A DNA stretch of 64,000 nt from Bog-473 sp963745665 (GTDB lineage: Bacteria > Actinomycetota > Acidimicrobiia > Acidimicrobiales > RAAP-2), in NCBI GenBank assembly GCA_963745665.1, contig CAVUYE010000003.1, positions 744,001 through 808,000 on the forward strand, in the 5' to 3' direction. The position numbers were made by a program, and so were the translations under genes. The notes beneath the pieces are model-generated. The model had not been told where the DNA came from. It did no database searches and worked only from the letters and a program-made list of their open reading frames with translations. Below, one piece after another: positions 46,401 to 54,799 of the stretch. Position 1 is the first letter of the stretch. Each line of letters starts with the position of its first letter.

Positions 46401-47478
46401 GCCGAGGACATCGTGGCCTACATCAACGAGAACATGTCGATCCTCGGCGCGCCCCACATCGCGCCCGACGCACCTGCCCGTGTTCGCCTGCTCCATGGGC
46501 GACAACACCATCCACTACTCGGGCCACATCCGCATGATGGGGGCGGTGCAGCCCTTCATCAGCGGCGCCATCTCCAAGACGGTGAACATGCCCGAGGACG
46601 TGAGCGTCGAGGACGTGGAGCAGCTGCACATCGACGCCTGGCGTCTCGGCATAAAGGCCGTGGCCATCTACCGGGACAACTGCAAGGTGGCACAGCCGTT
46701 GTCGACGACCAAGAAGGAGCCCGCGGCCCTGGCGGCGGGCGGCGACACCGCACCGGCCGGCTCGGACGCCGAGGCCCGGGACCGCGAGGTCACAGCCCGC
46801 ATCGCCGAGCTCGAGGCGGCCCTGCTGCACGAGCAGCAACGGGCGACCTCGTCGGTGGTCATCGGCGCCGTGCGCGAGCGCCTGCCCCGAAAGCGCAACT
46901 CCGAGACGTTCTCGTTCCGGGTGGCCGACTGCGAGGGCTACGTGACGGTGGGCCAGTACGAGGACGGCCGTCCGGGTGAGGTGTTCGTCAAGGTCTCCAA
47001 GCAGGGGTCGACCCTGGCCGGGATCATGGACGCCTTCTCCATCTCCATCAGCCTGGGGCTGCAGCACGGCGTGCCGCTGGCCACCTTCGTGCGCAAGTTC
47101 GCCAACATGAAGTTCGAGCCGGCGGGTATCACGGACGACCCGGAGCTGCGCATCGCCACGAGCCTCATCGACTACATCTTCCGCCGGATGGCCCTCGACT
47201 TCCTCACCGTGGAGGAGCGTTCGGATCTCGGCATCCTCTCCACACAGGAGCGGACGCAGCCGACGCTGCCCGGGGTGGAGGAGATGGCGACCCCGTCGGT
47301 CGGCCTGGTCGAGGACGGGCTCAGCAGCGGCCGGGTCGTGGCCGAGCCAGGCGGCCCAGGCCCTGGCCCGGGCCGAGCAGCTCGACGCGCCCCTCTGCTA
47401 CAGCTGCGGCAACACCATGCAGCGGGCGGGCTCGTGCTACGTGTGCGGGAGTTGCGGGTCGACCAGCGGGTGCTCGTA
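43428..47478 (+). CDS. nrdJ: Adenosylcobalamin-dependent (class II) ribonucleotide reductase NrdJ, intein-interrupted, frameshifted
   Basis: Makes deoxyribonucleotides using a cobalamin-generated thiyl radical. N-extein: 'FNSPVWFNIGVQGVPQQGSA', 'FKGGSGAGVNLSRIRSSKEL', 'GLQYDTTINRWHTAPVTGR', 'INGSNP'. The radical Cys of the NPCxE box follows an intein. C-extein resumes 'EYVHLDDSACNLASMNLLTF', then 'TGTIGLLMDCDTTGVEPDLG' and 'GGGTMSIVNQTMPRAL'. The zinc-like tail is 'CYSCGNTMQRAGSCYVCGSC'. Indels near 45585 (inside the intein), 45691, 46232, 46470 and 47345 break the frame but not the similarity. ATG 43428 is chosen with AGGAGGA 11 bases upstream. Mature enzyme would be about 950 residues, normal for actinobacterial NrdJ. 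Confidence 0.92.
44487..45688 (+). other. NrdJ intein with LAGLIDADG homing endonuclease
   Basis: Protein-splicing element of about 401 residues. It begins with Cys in 'CFPGSAKVHTDKGLIPFSEL' (intein block A) and has block B 'LRCTPSHKIFTANRGYVEA' (Thr-x-x-His). It carries two endonuclease helices, 'YLGWLVGDGS' and 'FLRGLFDADGCVV', and ends 'NHSYVVNGVVVRN'. The following extein residue is the NrdJ catalytic Cys. The residue before the final Asn is Arg, where most inteins have His. A one-base deletion in a GGGCCC run near 45585 shifts the frame. Because a defective endonuclease or splicing unit would kill NrdJ, the indel is more likely a sequence error. Confidence 0.88.
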
Positions 47479-47492
47479 GCACGATCCGAAGC

Positions 47493-47792
47493 ATGGACGA
47501 ACCGCCGGAACTGCAGCACAACGGACACTGGCGGATGGCCGTTTGGGCCCTCCGCGTCGGCTACCTCGGACTCATCGTCGGCATCGTGGGGCTCATCGTG
47601 ATGTGGTCCGGATCCACGCCGTGGATCCTTGCGGTCGGGGCACTCATCTGGCTCGCCGCTGCCGCGGTCACACTCACCGGGTTTTTCCTGGCCCGGAACC
47701 AGCTCCCGGAGCCGCGCCCCGGATACTGGTCGATGCGGTTCATGCTCATCCGCGACACGATCAGCGCCCTGCCGTCTGCCCAACGGTCCTGA
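47493..47792 (+). CDS. Small two-helix membrane protein downstream of nrdJ
   Basis: 99 residues with two hydrophobic helices, 'VGYLGLIVGIVGLIVMW' and 'WILAVGALIWLAAAAVTLTG' (shortened motif), separated by a short turn. N-terminus is polar (DEPPELQHNGHW) and the C-terminus basic ('FMLIRDTISALPSAQRS'). No family recognised. It starts 15 bases after nrdJ and could be co-transcribed, but it may be independent. Confidence 0.6.
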   Translation: MDEPPELQHNGHWRMAVWALRVGYLGLIVGIVGLIVMWSGSTPWILAVGALIWLAAAAVTLTGFFLARNQLPEPRPGYWSMRFMLIRDTISALPSAQRS

Positions 47793-47814
47793 CGGCTCCC
47801 GCCATGGTGGCCTG

Positions 47815-47845
47815 TTGACCGCGACAGTGAGGGGTCGGGTACAAT
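47815..47845 (+). promoter_or_regulatory. Putative promoter of the NRAMP leader
   Basis: TTGACC (47815-47820) and TACAAT (47840-47845) separated by 19 bases resemble a sigma-A promoter, though the spacing is two bases longer than ideal. It precedes the first leader ORF by about 40 bases. Confidence 0.5.
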
Positions 47846-47885
47846 AAGAGTCCGACACACCCGATTTCACCAGGAGGTGAGCCAG

Positions 47886-47957
47886 ATGAGACTCGACGCA
47901 ATGCGGTCAGAACCCCCCAGTATCTGGCTCCCTCCGATGCCCGCTCGTTCGAGGTAG
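47886..47957 (+). CDS. Leader ORF 1 (23 residues, Pro-rich) upstream of NRAMP
   Basis: ATG preceded by AGGAGGTGA (spacing 8) opens a 23-codon ORF whose middle reads 'SEPPSIWLPPMPARS'. Five prolines in ten residues, two of them PP, would slow ribosomes. This is the property exploited by Mg2+-transporter leader peptides such as mgtL. Two strong hairpins follow at 47966-47989 and 48060-48081. No database match was checked. The strong ribosome site is the best evidence that it is translated. Confidence 0.55.
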   Translation: MRLDAMRSEPPSIWLPPMPARSR

Positions 47958-47965
47958 CTGGTTCG

Positions 47966-48081
47966 GAGGCGCAGGAGACCCTGTGCCTCGTCGAATCCCG
48001 GCGATCCCGTCGACGCGCTCGGTGGACGTAGCCCTGTAGATCTCCCGACCTCGTCGTCATCAGGAGCGCGTCGCGCTCCTG
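47966..48081 (+). promoter_or_regulatory. Two strong hairpins in the NRAMP leader
   Basis: GAGGCGCAGG-agacc-CTGTGCCTC (47966-47989) and CAGGAGCGCG-TC-GCGCTCCTGG (48060-48081) lie between leader ORF 1 and leader ORF 2. The second stem is perfect over 10 bp with a 2-base loop that could extend to a four-base loop. No U-tract follows either. Position suggests alternative folding depending on ribosome progress on ORF 1. Confidence 0.5.
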
Positions 48082-48165
48082 GACCGAGGTCCACGCCAGA
48101 GCGGCTCTCTGTCGGCGCGCCACGCGCGCCTCTGTCGCTCGTCCTTCAAACCGAAAGGATTCGCC

Positions 48166-48300
48166 ATGTCCCGTTTCACCCATGCTCTGACCTCGCGCGC
48201 CCCCGGGCGTTGCGAGCGCAATCCTGCCGCATCCATCAGCTGTGTCGTCGGCGCAGTCGACCGCGCCCGCCACGAGTTCTGGGGGAGGTGCCGGCGATGA
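48166..48300 (+). CDS. Leader ORF 2 (44 residues), overlaps the NRAMP start
   Basis: ATG with AAAGGA 7 bases upstream opens a 44-residue, Arg/Ala/Cys-rich frame ('MSRFTHALTSRAPGRCERNP...'). Its TGA overlaps the NRAMP ATG (ATGA at 48297-48300), so NRAMP translation is likely coupled to this ORF. Composition looks unlike a folded protein. It may serve only as a coupling or sensing ORF. Confidence 0.55.
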   Translation: MSRFTHALTSRAPGRCERNPAASISCVVGAVDRARHEFWGRCRR

Positions 48301-49921
48301 TCAACGACGTCTTCGACACCGGCGCGGTCCTCGACCCCGAGCACACCGGCGACATCCGCGGGGCGTTCGGCACGATCGCCCGAGGGGATGTGGCGGCCCG
48401 GCCGCGCCTGTCCAACAAGGTCAAGACCCTCCTCGCCATCGTGGGACCCGGCCTGATCGTCATGGTCGGCGACAACGACGCCGGGGCCTTCGGCACCTAC
48501 ACCCAGGCCGGCCAGAACTACGGCACCCACCTGCTGTGGACGTTGCTGCTGCTGATCCCGGTCCTCTATGTGAACCAGGAGATGGTGCTCCGTCTCGGGG
48601 CAGTCACCGGGGTGGGACACGCGCGGTTGATCCTCGAGCGCTTCGGACGCTTCTGGGGTGCCTTCAGCGTGATCGACCTGTTCATCCTGAACGCGCTGAC
48701 CATCGTGACCGAGTTCATCGGGGTCACCCTGGCCGTCGGCTACCTCGGCCTGCCCAAGATCCCCTCGGTGGTCTTGGCCGGGGTGGTGGTCGTGGCCGCG
48801 GCGAGCACAGGGAGTTTTCGGCGCTTCGAGCGTGTCTGCTTCGTGCTCATCGCCGGATCGTTGCTCTTGATCCCGATCTACCTGATGGTGCACCCCCCGA
48901 CGGGGGAGATGGCCCGCAACTTTGTCGTACCGAGTCTCCCTCACGCCCAACTCTCGACGGTCATGCTGCTGATCATCGCCATCGTCGGGACGACCGTCGC
49001 CCCGTGGCAGCTGTTCTTCCAGCAGTCCTACGTCATCGACAAGCGCATCACCCCGCGTTTCATGAAGTACGAGCGTGTCGACCTGTGGATCGGCATCGGC
49101 CTCGTGGTCATCGGGGGGGCGGCGATGTTCGGATTCTCGACGCGGTCTTCGCCGGCCGCGCCGGTTTCGGGCACTTCACCGACGCGGCCGGGGTGGCCAA
49201 GGGTCTCGGGACCTACGCCTCGCACGTCGCCGGAGATCTCTTCGCCATCGCGCTCCTCGACGCCAGCATCATCGGCGCAGCTGCCGTCGGTCTGGCGACG
49301 GCCTATGCCAGCGCAGACGTGCTGGGGGTGAACCACTCGCTGCACCGGTCGGTAGGCCAGGCCAAGGGTTTCTACGCCTGCTACGGAGGCCTGATGGCGG
49401 TCGCCGCTGCGGTGGTGCTCTTGCCAGGAGCGCCGCTCGGTCTACTCACCGAAGGCGTGCAGACCCTGGCCGGGGTCCTTCTCCCCAGCGCCACCGTCTT
49501 CTTGCTGTTGCTCTGCAATGACGCGGAGGTGTTGGGTCCGTGGGTCAATTCGAAGAAGCTGAACGTCTTTACGGCATCGGTGATCTGGGTCCTGGTTCTG
49601 CTCTCGGTGATCCTGACGGCGAGCGTGCTGTTCCCGAACATCACCAGCGTCGAGATCGTGAGCGTCCTCGTCGGCGGCGTCGCGCTGGGCGCGGTCGTCG
49701 GGCTGGTCGTGCTCCTGCGTGATCGGGCGGCGCGGGCGGCCGAGCTCACGGTGCCGCCGCAGTGGCAGGACCGCGCCACTTGGCGGATGCCCGGACTCGA
49801 GCGGCTCTCGCGGCCGGTGCTCTCACGCCAGCGCAATATGGGCCTTCTGATCTTGCGTGGCTACCTGCTGGTGGCCTTCCTGTTGGTCATCGTCAAGGTG
49901 GCTGAGATTGCGGTGAAGTAG
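48297..49921 (+). CDS. NRAMP-related divalent metal transporter (one frameshift)
   Basis: Membrane protein of about 541 residues with eleven to twelve helices. First helix region 'GPGLIVMVGDNDAGAFGTY' corresponds to the metal-binding TM1 of NRAMPs but has DNDAG instead of DPGN. 'HLLWTLLLLIPVLYVNQEMV' and 'GTTVAPWQLFFQQSYVIDKR' (TM6 region) match an NRAMP-like branch that includes Mg2+-type transporters. After an indel near 49135 the frame continues 'GRAGFGHFTDAAGVAKGLGT' and 'LLCNDAEVLGPWVNSKKLNV'. Metal specificity is open: Mg2+ is plausible given the TM1 change and the Pro-rich leader, Mn2+/Fe2+ is the family default. Confidence 0.82.
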
Positions 49922-49975
49922 TGCGTTCCCCCCGCTGCGGCGTGTTCGTGCGCCCAGCGGGGGGCCGCCGGTCGT

Positions 49976-50557
49976 TCAGTCGTCGAGATGGCGACGTTCG
50001 AGTACCGCAACGATCGCAGAGAAGACGTCTTCGACATCTTGGTTGCCGTCGATCTCCAGGACCAGCCCTCGTTGGCGGTAGAACCCCAACAGGGGCTCGG
50101 TTTCGGCGACGAACACGTCGAATCGATGTGCCGCGACCTCTTCGGCGTCGTCGATCCGCCTCTCTTGCGTGTCCCGAAGGCGGAGCCGACGCGTGAGCTC
50201 CTCCCGTGGGACGTCGATGTGCACAACTGCTTGCAACTCGATGGACGTGACCTCTATCGCAAGCCGGTACGCGGCTTCAGCCTGGCGAATGTTCCGCGGA
50301 AACCCGTCCAACACGTAGCCACCGTTGTGGGCGGCCTCTAGCAACGGTGTGGCCAACAGCTCGAGAATCAGGTCGTCGGGCACGAGGTCGCCGCTCCGGA
50401 CGTACTCGACCACCTTCCCGCCTATCTCCGAGTTCTCGGCGATCTGCCGGCGCAACACCTCTCCGCTCGACAGATGGGTGATCCCGTAGTGGTCCGCCAG
50501 CTTCGAGGCCTGGGTGCCCTTGCCGGCACCGGGCGGGGCAACCAACAGGACTCGCAC
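49976..50557 (-). CDS. adk: Adenylate kinase
   Basis: Short-type adenylate kinase, 193 residues, balancing AMP/ADP/ATP in the cytosol. Walker A 'VAPPGAGKGTQASKLAD', 'THLSSGEVLRRQIAENSE', 'YVLDGFPRNIRQAEAAYRL', 'LTRRLRLRDTQERRIDDAEE'. The LID is short. GTG 50557 gives the expected start 'VRVLLVAPPGAGKGT'. It is not beside secY or other ribosomal-region genes, so this may be a second adk. Divergent from the FAD monooxygenase. Confidence 0.88.
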   Translation of the reverse strand: MRVLLVAPPGAGKGTQASKLADHYGITHLSSGEVLRRQIAENSEIGGKVVEYVRSGDLVPDDLILELLATPLLEAAHNGGYVLDGFPRNIRQAEAAYRLAIEVTSIELQAVVHIDVPREELTRRLRLRDTQERRIDDAEEVAAHRFDVFVAETEPLLGFYRQRGLVLEIDGNQDVEDVFSAIVAVLERRHLDD

Positions 50558-50668
50558 CAGGCAGAAGTTAGCCCTTCGAATCACTCGCCTCGTGAGGACA
50601 ACCTGATCGCCCGGATCGAGCTTCCACCGGCCATTGCGGCTACCGTCGCGTGCGGACGGAGGTGACCG

Positions 50669-52069
50669 ATGAAGGCTCTCGTAGTGGGCGGCGGCATGAT
50701 GGGCCTTTGTACGGCCATGTTGTTGGCCAACGACGGCCACGAGGTGACCGTCCTGGAGCGCGACGAGCACGGCCCGCCCGATCCTGCCGCGGCCTTCGAG
50801 TCGTGGGAGCGGCGCGGGGTGAACCAGTTCCGCCTGGCACACTTCTTCCTCAGCCGCTTCCGCGAGATACTGGACTGCGAGCTGCCGCAGTTGCGCGACG
50901 GACTGGCCGGCGCCGGCGCGATCTCCTACAACGTCCTGGCCAACATCCCCGACGAATTGAAGGGTGGGCCCCGGGCCGACGACGATCGCTTCGATACCAT
51001 CACCGGACGGCGACCGATTGTGGAGTCGGTGACTGCGCAACTCTGTGCGGAGACCAGGAACGTCAGCATCCGACGCGGTTCCGCCGTGCAGGCGCTGCTG
51101 GCCGGTTCCTCCGACCACAAAGGCGTGCCGCACGTCACGGGGGTGAAACTGGACTCGGACGAGGAGATCGCCGCCGATCTGGTGATCGACGCTGCCGGTC
51201 GGCGCTCGGCGCTGCCGCGGTGGCTCACGGCCATTGGTGCCGCGCCGATCGTCGAAGAGCAGGAGGACTCCGGCTTCGTCTACTACGGACGGCACTTCCG
51301 TTCCGCCGATGGGCAGATGCCGGTCATGCTCGGTCCGCTGAAGCAGGACCTGGGCTCCATCGGCATTCTGACGTTGCCGGCAGACAACGGAACCTGGTCG
51401 GTCACGCTGACGGCGAGCTCGAAGGATGCCGAGCTCCGGGGTCTGCGCCACCCCGAGACGTGGGAGAGGGTGAACCGGATGCTCCCGCTGACGGCACACT
51501 GGATCGACGCCGAGCCGCTCGAGGAGAGCGTGGTCGTGATGGCCAAGATCGAGGACCGGCTCCGGGACTTCGCGCCGGGCGGCAAGCCAGTGGCCACGGG
51601 CGTGGTCGCCGTGGCCGATTCCTGGTCGTGCACCAACCCCTCGCTCGGCCGTGGCGCCAGCATCGGCCTGCTGCACGCGCTCGCACTGCGCGACCACCTC
51701 CGGCAGCCCGGCGACCCCTGGGACCTCGCGACCGGCTGGTATCGGGAAACCCGCGAGACAGTCGAACCGTGGTACCGAACAACGAAGGTCTACGACAGCC
51801 ATCGGTTGCAGGAGATCCAGGCCGTGATCGACGGTCGCCCCTATGCGACCGACGACGAGTTCTGGCTTCTCAACCACGGCCTCGAGGCTGCTGCCCTTGC
51901 GGACGGGGACAACATACGCGCCGTGCTCGACATGGGGATGGCGCTCCGTCGTCCCGACGAGGTGCTGGGCGACCCGGCGCTGCGCGAGCGGATCCTGGGT
52001 CAGACCGCAACCGAAGACACGGGTCTGGCGCCCGACCGTAAGCAATTGCTCGCCGCGCTGAGCGGCTGA
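50669..52069 (+). CDS. FAD-dependent monooxygenase/oxidoreductase
   Basis: 466 residues. The Rossmann FAD motif 'ALVVGGGMMGLCTAMLLAND' (GxGxxG-like) and 'GHEVTVLERDEHGPPD' start it, then 'LVIDAAGRRSALPRWL' and the second FAD motif 'GVVAVADSWSCTNPSLGRGA' followed by 'SIGLLHALALRDHLR'. The fold resembles squalene-epoxidase/PHBH class hydroxylases. ATG with CGGAGGTG upstream. The next gene, 20 bases on, is an epoxide hydrolase, suggesting epoxidation followed by hydrolysis. Substrate unknown. Confidence 0.82.
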   Translation: MKALVVGGGMMGLCTAMLLANDGHEVTVLERDEHGPPDPAAAFESWERRGVNQFRLAHFFLSRFREILDCELPQLRDGLAGAGAISYNVLANIPDELKGGPRADDDRFDTITGRRPIVESVTAQLCAETRNVSIRRGSAVQALLAGSSDHKGVPHVTGVKLDSDEEIAADLVIDAAGRRSALPRWLTAIGAAPIVEEQEDSGFVYYGRHFRSADGQMPVMLGPLKQDLGSIGILTLPADNGTWSVTLTASSKDAELRGLRHPETWERVNRMLPLTAHWIDAEPLEESVVVMAKIEDRLRDFAPGGKPVATGVVAVADSWSCTNPSLGRGASIGLLHALALRDHLRQPGDPWDLATGWYRETRETVEPWYRTTKVYDSHRLQEIQAVIDGRPYATDDEFWLLNHGLEAAALADGDNIRAVLDMGMALRRPDEVLGDPALRERILGQTATEDTGLAPDRKQLLAALSG

Positions 52070-52089
52070 CAAAGGAGGGGTCCAGCCCA

Positions 52090-52905
52090 ATGCGCGTCGA
52101 CAGCTCTGGCATCAGCCTCAACGTCGAGATCACCGGGCCCGACGACGGTCCACCCGTGCTGCTGCTGCACGGTTTCCCCGACACGGGCCGCCTCTGGTCC
52201 AGACAGGTGGCCGCCCTGGCGGGTGCCGGCTACCGGGTGATCGTCCCCGACCAGCGCGGCTACGGCCAGTCCGACAAGCCGACGCTGGTCGACGACTACA
52301 ACATCATTCTGCTGGCGGCGGACGTGGCCGCCGTGCTGGACGGGGCCGGCGTGGAGAAGGCGGCGGTCGTTGGGCACGACTGGGGAGCGGCGGTGGCCTG
52401 GACCGCGGCGGCGCTGGCGCCCGATCGCGTCGACCGGCTCGTCGTGCTGTCGGTCGGCCACCCGCTGGCCTTCGGCGCAGCCGGCCTGGAGCAGCGGGAG
52501 AAGTCGTGGTACATGCTCTTGTTCCAGTTCGAGGGAATTGCCGAGGAGTGGCTCTCCGCCAACGACTGGGCCAACTTCCGCGCCTGGAGCCGCCACCCCG
52601 ACGCGGACGCCGTTATCGGCGAGCTCGAGGCCAACGGGTCGCTGACCCCGGGCCTGAACTGGTACCGGGCCAACGTCCACCCCCGGACGCTGGTCGAGCC
52701 ACCTCCGATCATTCCGCCCCTGACCGTTCCGACACTGGGCGTGTGGAGCTCAGGTGATCCGGCCCTCACGGAGGCGCAGATGAAAGGGTCGTCCGCTTTC
52801 GTTGAGGCGGACTGGCGCTACCAGCGCCTGGACGGGCCGGGCCACTGGATGCAGGTCGAAGCACCCGGCGAGGTGAACCGCCTCCTGCTCGACTACCTGG
52901 CCTAG
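52090..52905 (+). CDS. Alpha/beta-hydrolase, epoxide-hydrolase type
   Basis: 271 residues. 'PVLLLHGFPDTGRLWSRQ' (oxyanion HGFP), 'VIVPDQRGYGQSDKP', nucleophile Asp in 'VVGHDWGAAVAWT' (GHDWG) and base His in 'LDGPGHWMQVEAPGEVN'. The Asp nucleophile makes this an epoxide hydrolase or dehalogenase rather than a serine esterase. The acid residue is expected around 'GVWSSGDPALTE'. Starts 20 bases after the FAD monooxygenase with AAAGGAGGGG upstream, so they form an operon. Confidence 0.87.
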   Translation: MRVDSSGISLNVEITGPDDGPPVLLLHGFPDTGRLWSRQVAALAGAGYRVIVPDQRGYGQSDKPTLVDDYNIILLAADVAAVLDGAGVEKAAVVGHDWGAAVAWTAAALAPDRVDRLVVLSVGHPLAFGAAGLEQREKSWYMLLFQFEGIAEEWLSANDWANFRAWSRHPDADAVIGELEANGSLTPGLNWYRANVHPRTLVEPPPIIPPLTVPTLGVWSSGDPALTEAQMKGSSAFVEADWRYQRLDGPGHWMQVEAPGEVNRLLLDYLA

Positions 52906-52968
52906 GGGCCGCCCGCCGCAAGGAGATCGACGCGGTCGGAGCCGGGCTCGACCTCGTACGCTGCAGCC

Positions 52969-53373
52969 ATGACGATCGCCCTGACCGATGCGGAGCGCAC
53001 CTACCTGCAGAGCCAACCCCTGCCGCGCCTGGCCAGCGTCGATGCGGGCGGCGCGCCGCAGAACAGCCCGGTCGGCGTGTTCTTCGACGAGAAGACCGGC
53101 GACATCGTCATCGGCGGCCACGCCATGGGGGCATCCCGCAAGTTCCGCAACGTGCGGGCCAACGGCCAGGCCGCCGTCGTGGTCGACGACCTCGTCTCAC
53201 GGGAACCGTGGACGGTGCGTGGCCTCGAGATCCGCGGCACGGCGGTGGCGCTGGAAGACGTCGACCCCCCGGTGCCGTTCATGAGCCGCCAGGTCATCCG
53301 TGTCACGCCGACGTGGGTGTCGAGCTGGGGCATCGACCCCGAACACCCGGACCGGCAGACCCGCCGTTCCTGA
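52969..53373 (+). CDS. PPOX-type (pyridoxamine oxidase-like fold) F420-dependent oxidoreductase
   Basis: 134 residues: 'TYLQSQPLPRLASVDAGGAP', 'QNSPVGVFFDEKTGDIVIGG', 'SRKFRNVRANGQAAVVVDDL' and 'RGLEIRGTAVALEDVDPPVP' match the split-barrel flavin/F420 PPOX class found widely in actinobacteria. Probably a cytosolic reductase; substrate unknown. The start at ATG 52969 lies 63 bases after the hydrolase, so it may belong to the same operon. Confidence 0.8.
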   Translation: MTIALTDAERTYLQSQPLPRLASVDAGGAPQNSPVGVFFDEKTGDIVIGGHAMGASRKFRNVRANGQAAVVVDDLVSREPWTVRGLEIRGTAVALEDVDPPVPFMSRQVIRVTPTWVSSWGIDPEHPDRQTRRS

Positions 53374-53391
53374 AGGTCGGGTCCGGGGCGC

Positions 53392-54673
53392 TTACGGCCG
53401 TCGGCCGTTGGGCATGAGGTCACTCGAGCCCCACTGCCCGAGCGAGTTCAGCTGCACCTGGTCGCCCGTTGCCTCCACGATCTGGTCGCCGCCCACGTAG
53501 ATGGCGGTGTGGTACACGGTGGTCCAGTCGGTCTGGCTGGTGCCCCAGAACACGAGATCGCCGGCCGACAGCGCTTGGAGCGCGACCGGTCCGCCGGCCG
53601 TGTGGTACTGGTCGTCGGAGACGCGGGCGAAGCCGACGCCGGCCCCGCTCTCCCACGAGGCCAGGGCCAGCCCGGAGCAGTCGTAACCGACCGGCCCGTT
53701 GCCGCCCCAGATGTAGGGCTTGCCGAGCTGCGCGAAGGCGAAGAGGACGGCGCTGTCCCCCGGAGTGGCGCGGCTGAACAGCAGTGCTTCCGTGGGCGGG
53801 GCTCCGGTGGCGTCACCGAAGGGGTACGCGGTGCCGTTCTGCTCCTCCACCCAGTAGCCCTGTCCCGACCGGGTTGGGACCACCCGCTCGGCCGGGTCGA
53901 GGCCCGGCCCACCCGCGGTTGAGCCGTCGAAGGTGGCGTCACCGAAGTTGAAAATGCCGCCGTCGGCCGCCACCAACCAGTAGCCGTCGCCGTCGGGGGT
54001 CGCCGCCATGTCCACGATGGGCTGGGCCAGCGGGATGGACCCGGTCGAGCCGGAGAAGGCCGCGTCGCCGAAGTTGAAGATGCCGCCGTCGGACGCCACC
54101 AACCAGTAGCCCTTGCCGTCGGGGGTCGCGGCCATCCCCACGATCGGCTTGTTCAACGCGATCGATCCGGTCGAGCCGTAGAAGGCAGCGTCGCCGAAGC
54201 TGAAGATGCCTCCGTCGGAGGCCACCAGCCAGTAGCCCTTGCCGTCGGGGGTCGCGGCCATCCCCACGATGGGCTTGTTCAGCGCAATGGCACCGGTCGA
54301 GCCGTAAAAGGTGGCGTCGCCGTACGAGAAGATGCCGCCGTCCGAGGCCACGAGCCAGTAGCCGCCCCGGTCCTTGGTGGCGGTGATGGTGACGATGGGG
54401 TGATTGAGGGGCAGGCCGGCGGCCGAGCCGAAAGCGCCGGCGTTGCCGAAGCCCCACACCGCGCCCTGGGCGTCGGCCAGCCAGAAATTGTCGGCGGGGA
54501 TGCCGGTGGACGAGCCCGTGCTCTGCCCGCTGCGGAGTCGACGCCCCGGCGCCGCTCACTGAGGCACTCCCGGCGGCGAGGGTGACGAGCGCGATCGCCC
54601 CGATCGTCAGGCGCGCCGCCGACGCTGTCACGGAGCCGCCGCGGCCGCGTCGGACCGGGCGGGGTGAGGCCAT
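53392..54673 (-). CDS. Secreted NlpC/P60 peptidase with YWLV/GDA repeats (one frameshift)
   Basis: Exported cell-wall hydrolase. N-terminus 'RLTIGAIALVTLAAGSASV' is a signal peptide. After an indel near 54520 come about five tandem repeats of roughly 40 residues with 'GYWLVASDGGIFSFGDAAFY' and 'GSTGSIALNKPIVGMAATPD'. Then a C-terminal NlpC/P60 domain with catalytic Cys in 'VGYDCSGLALASW' and His in 'TVYHTAIYVG'. The repeats are a recurring feature of Acidimicrobiia secreted proteins. Likely cleaves a D-gamma-glutamyl-diaminopimelate bond in peptidoglycan. No clear ribosome site. ATG 54673 is used. Confidence 0.85.
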
Positions 54674-54799
54674 GGTGCGCACGAGTCAGGAGTCGACGCG
54701 CCTCCGTGTTTCCTGAAGGGCTGCACCGGGGGATGGCCCCGGGATTTGGGCGTCGGTTGGGTTTGCCCGCAGTGCCCGCTCGGGACCGGTTGGCTTCCT

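Noticed and set aside
47841..48296. Known Mg2+ (M-box) or Mn2+ (yybP-ykoY) riboswitch in the NRAMP leader
   Set aside because: I could not find the conserved cores of either class; a covariance search would be decisive.
49976..50557. Adenylate kinase as part of a ribosomal-protein operon
   Set aside because: No secY, map, infA or ribosomal genes lie nearby in the window.
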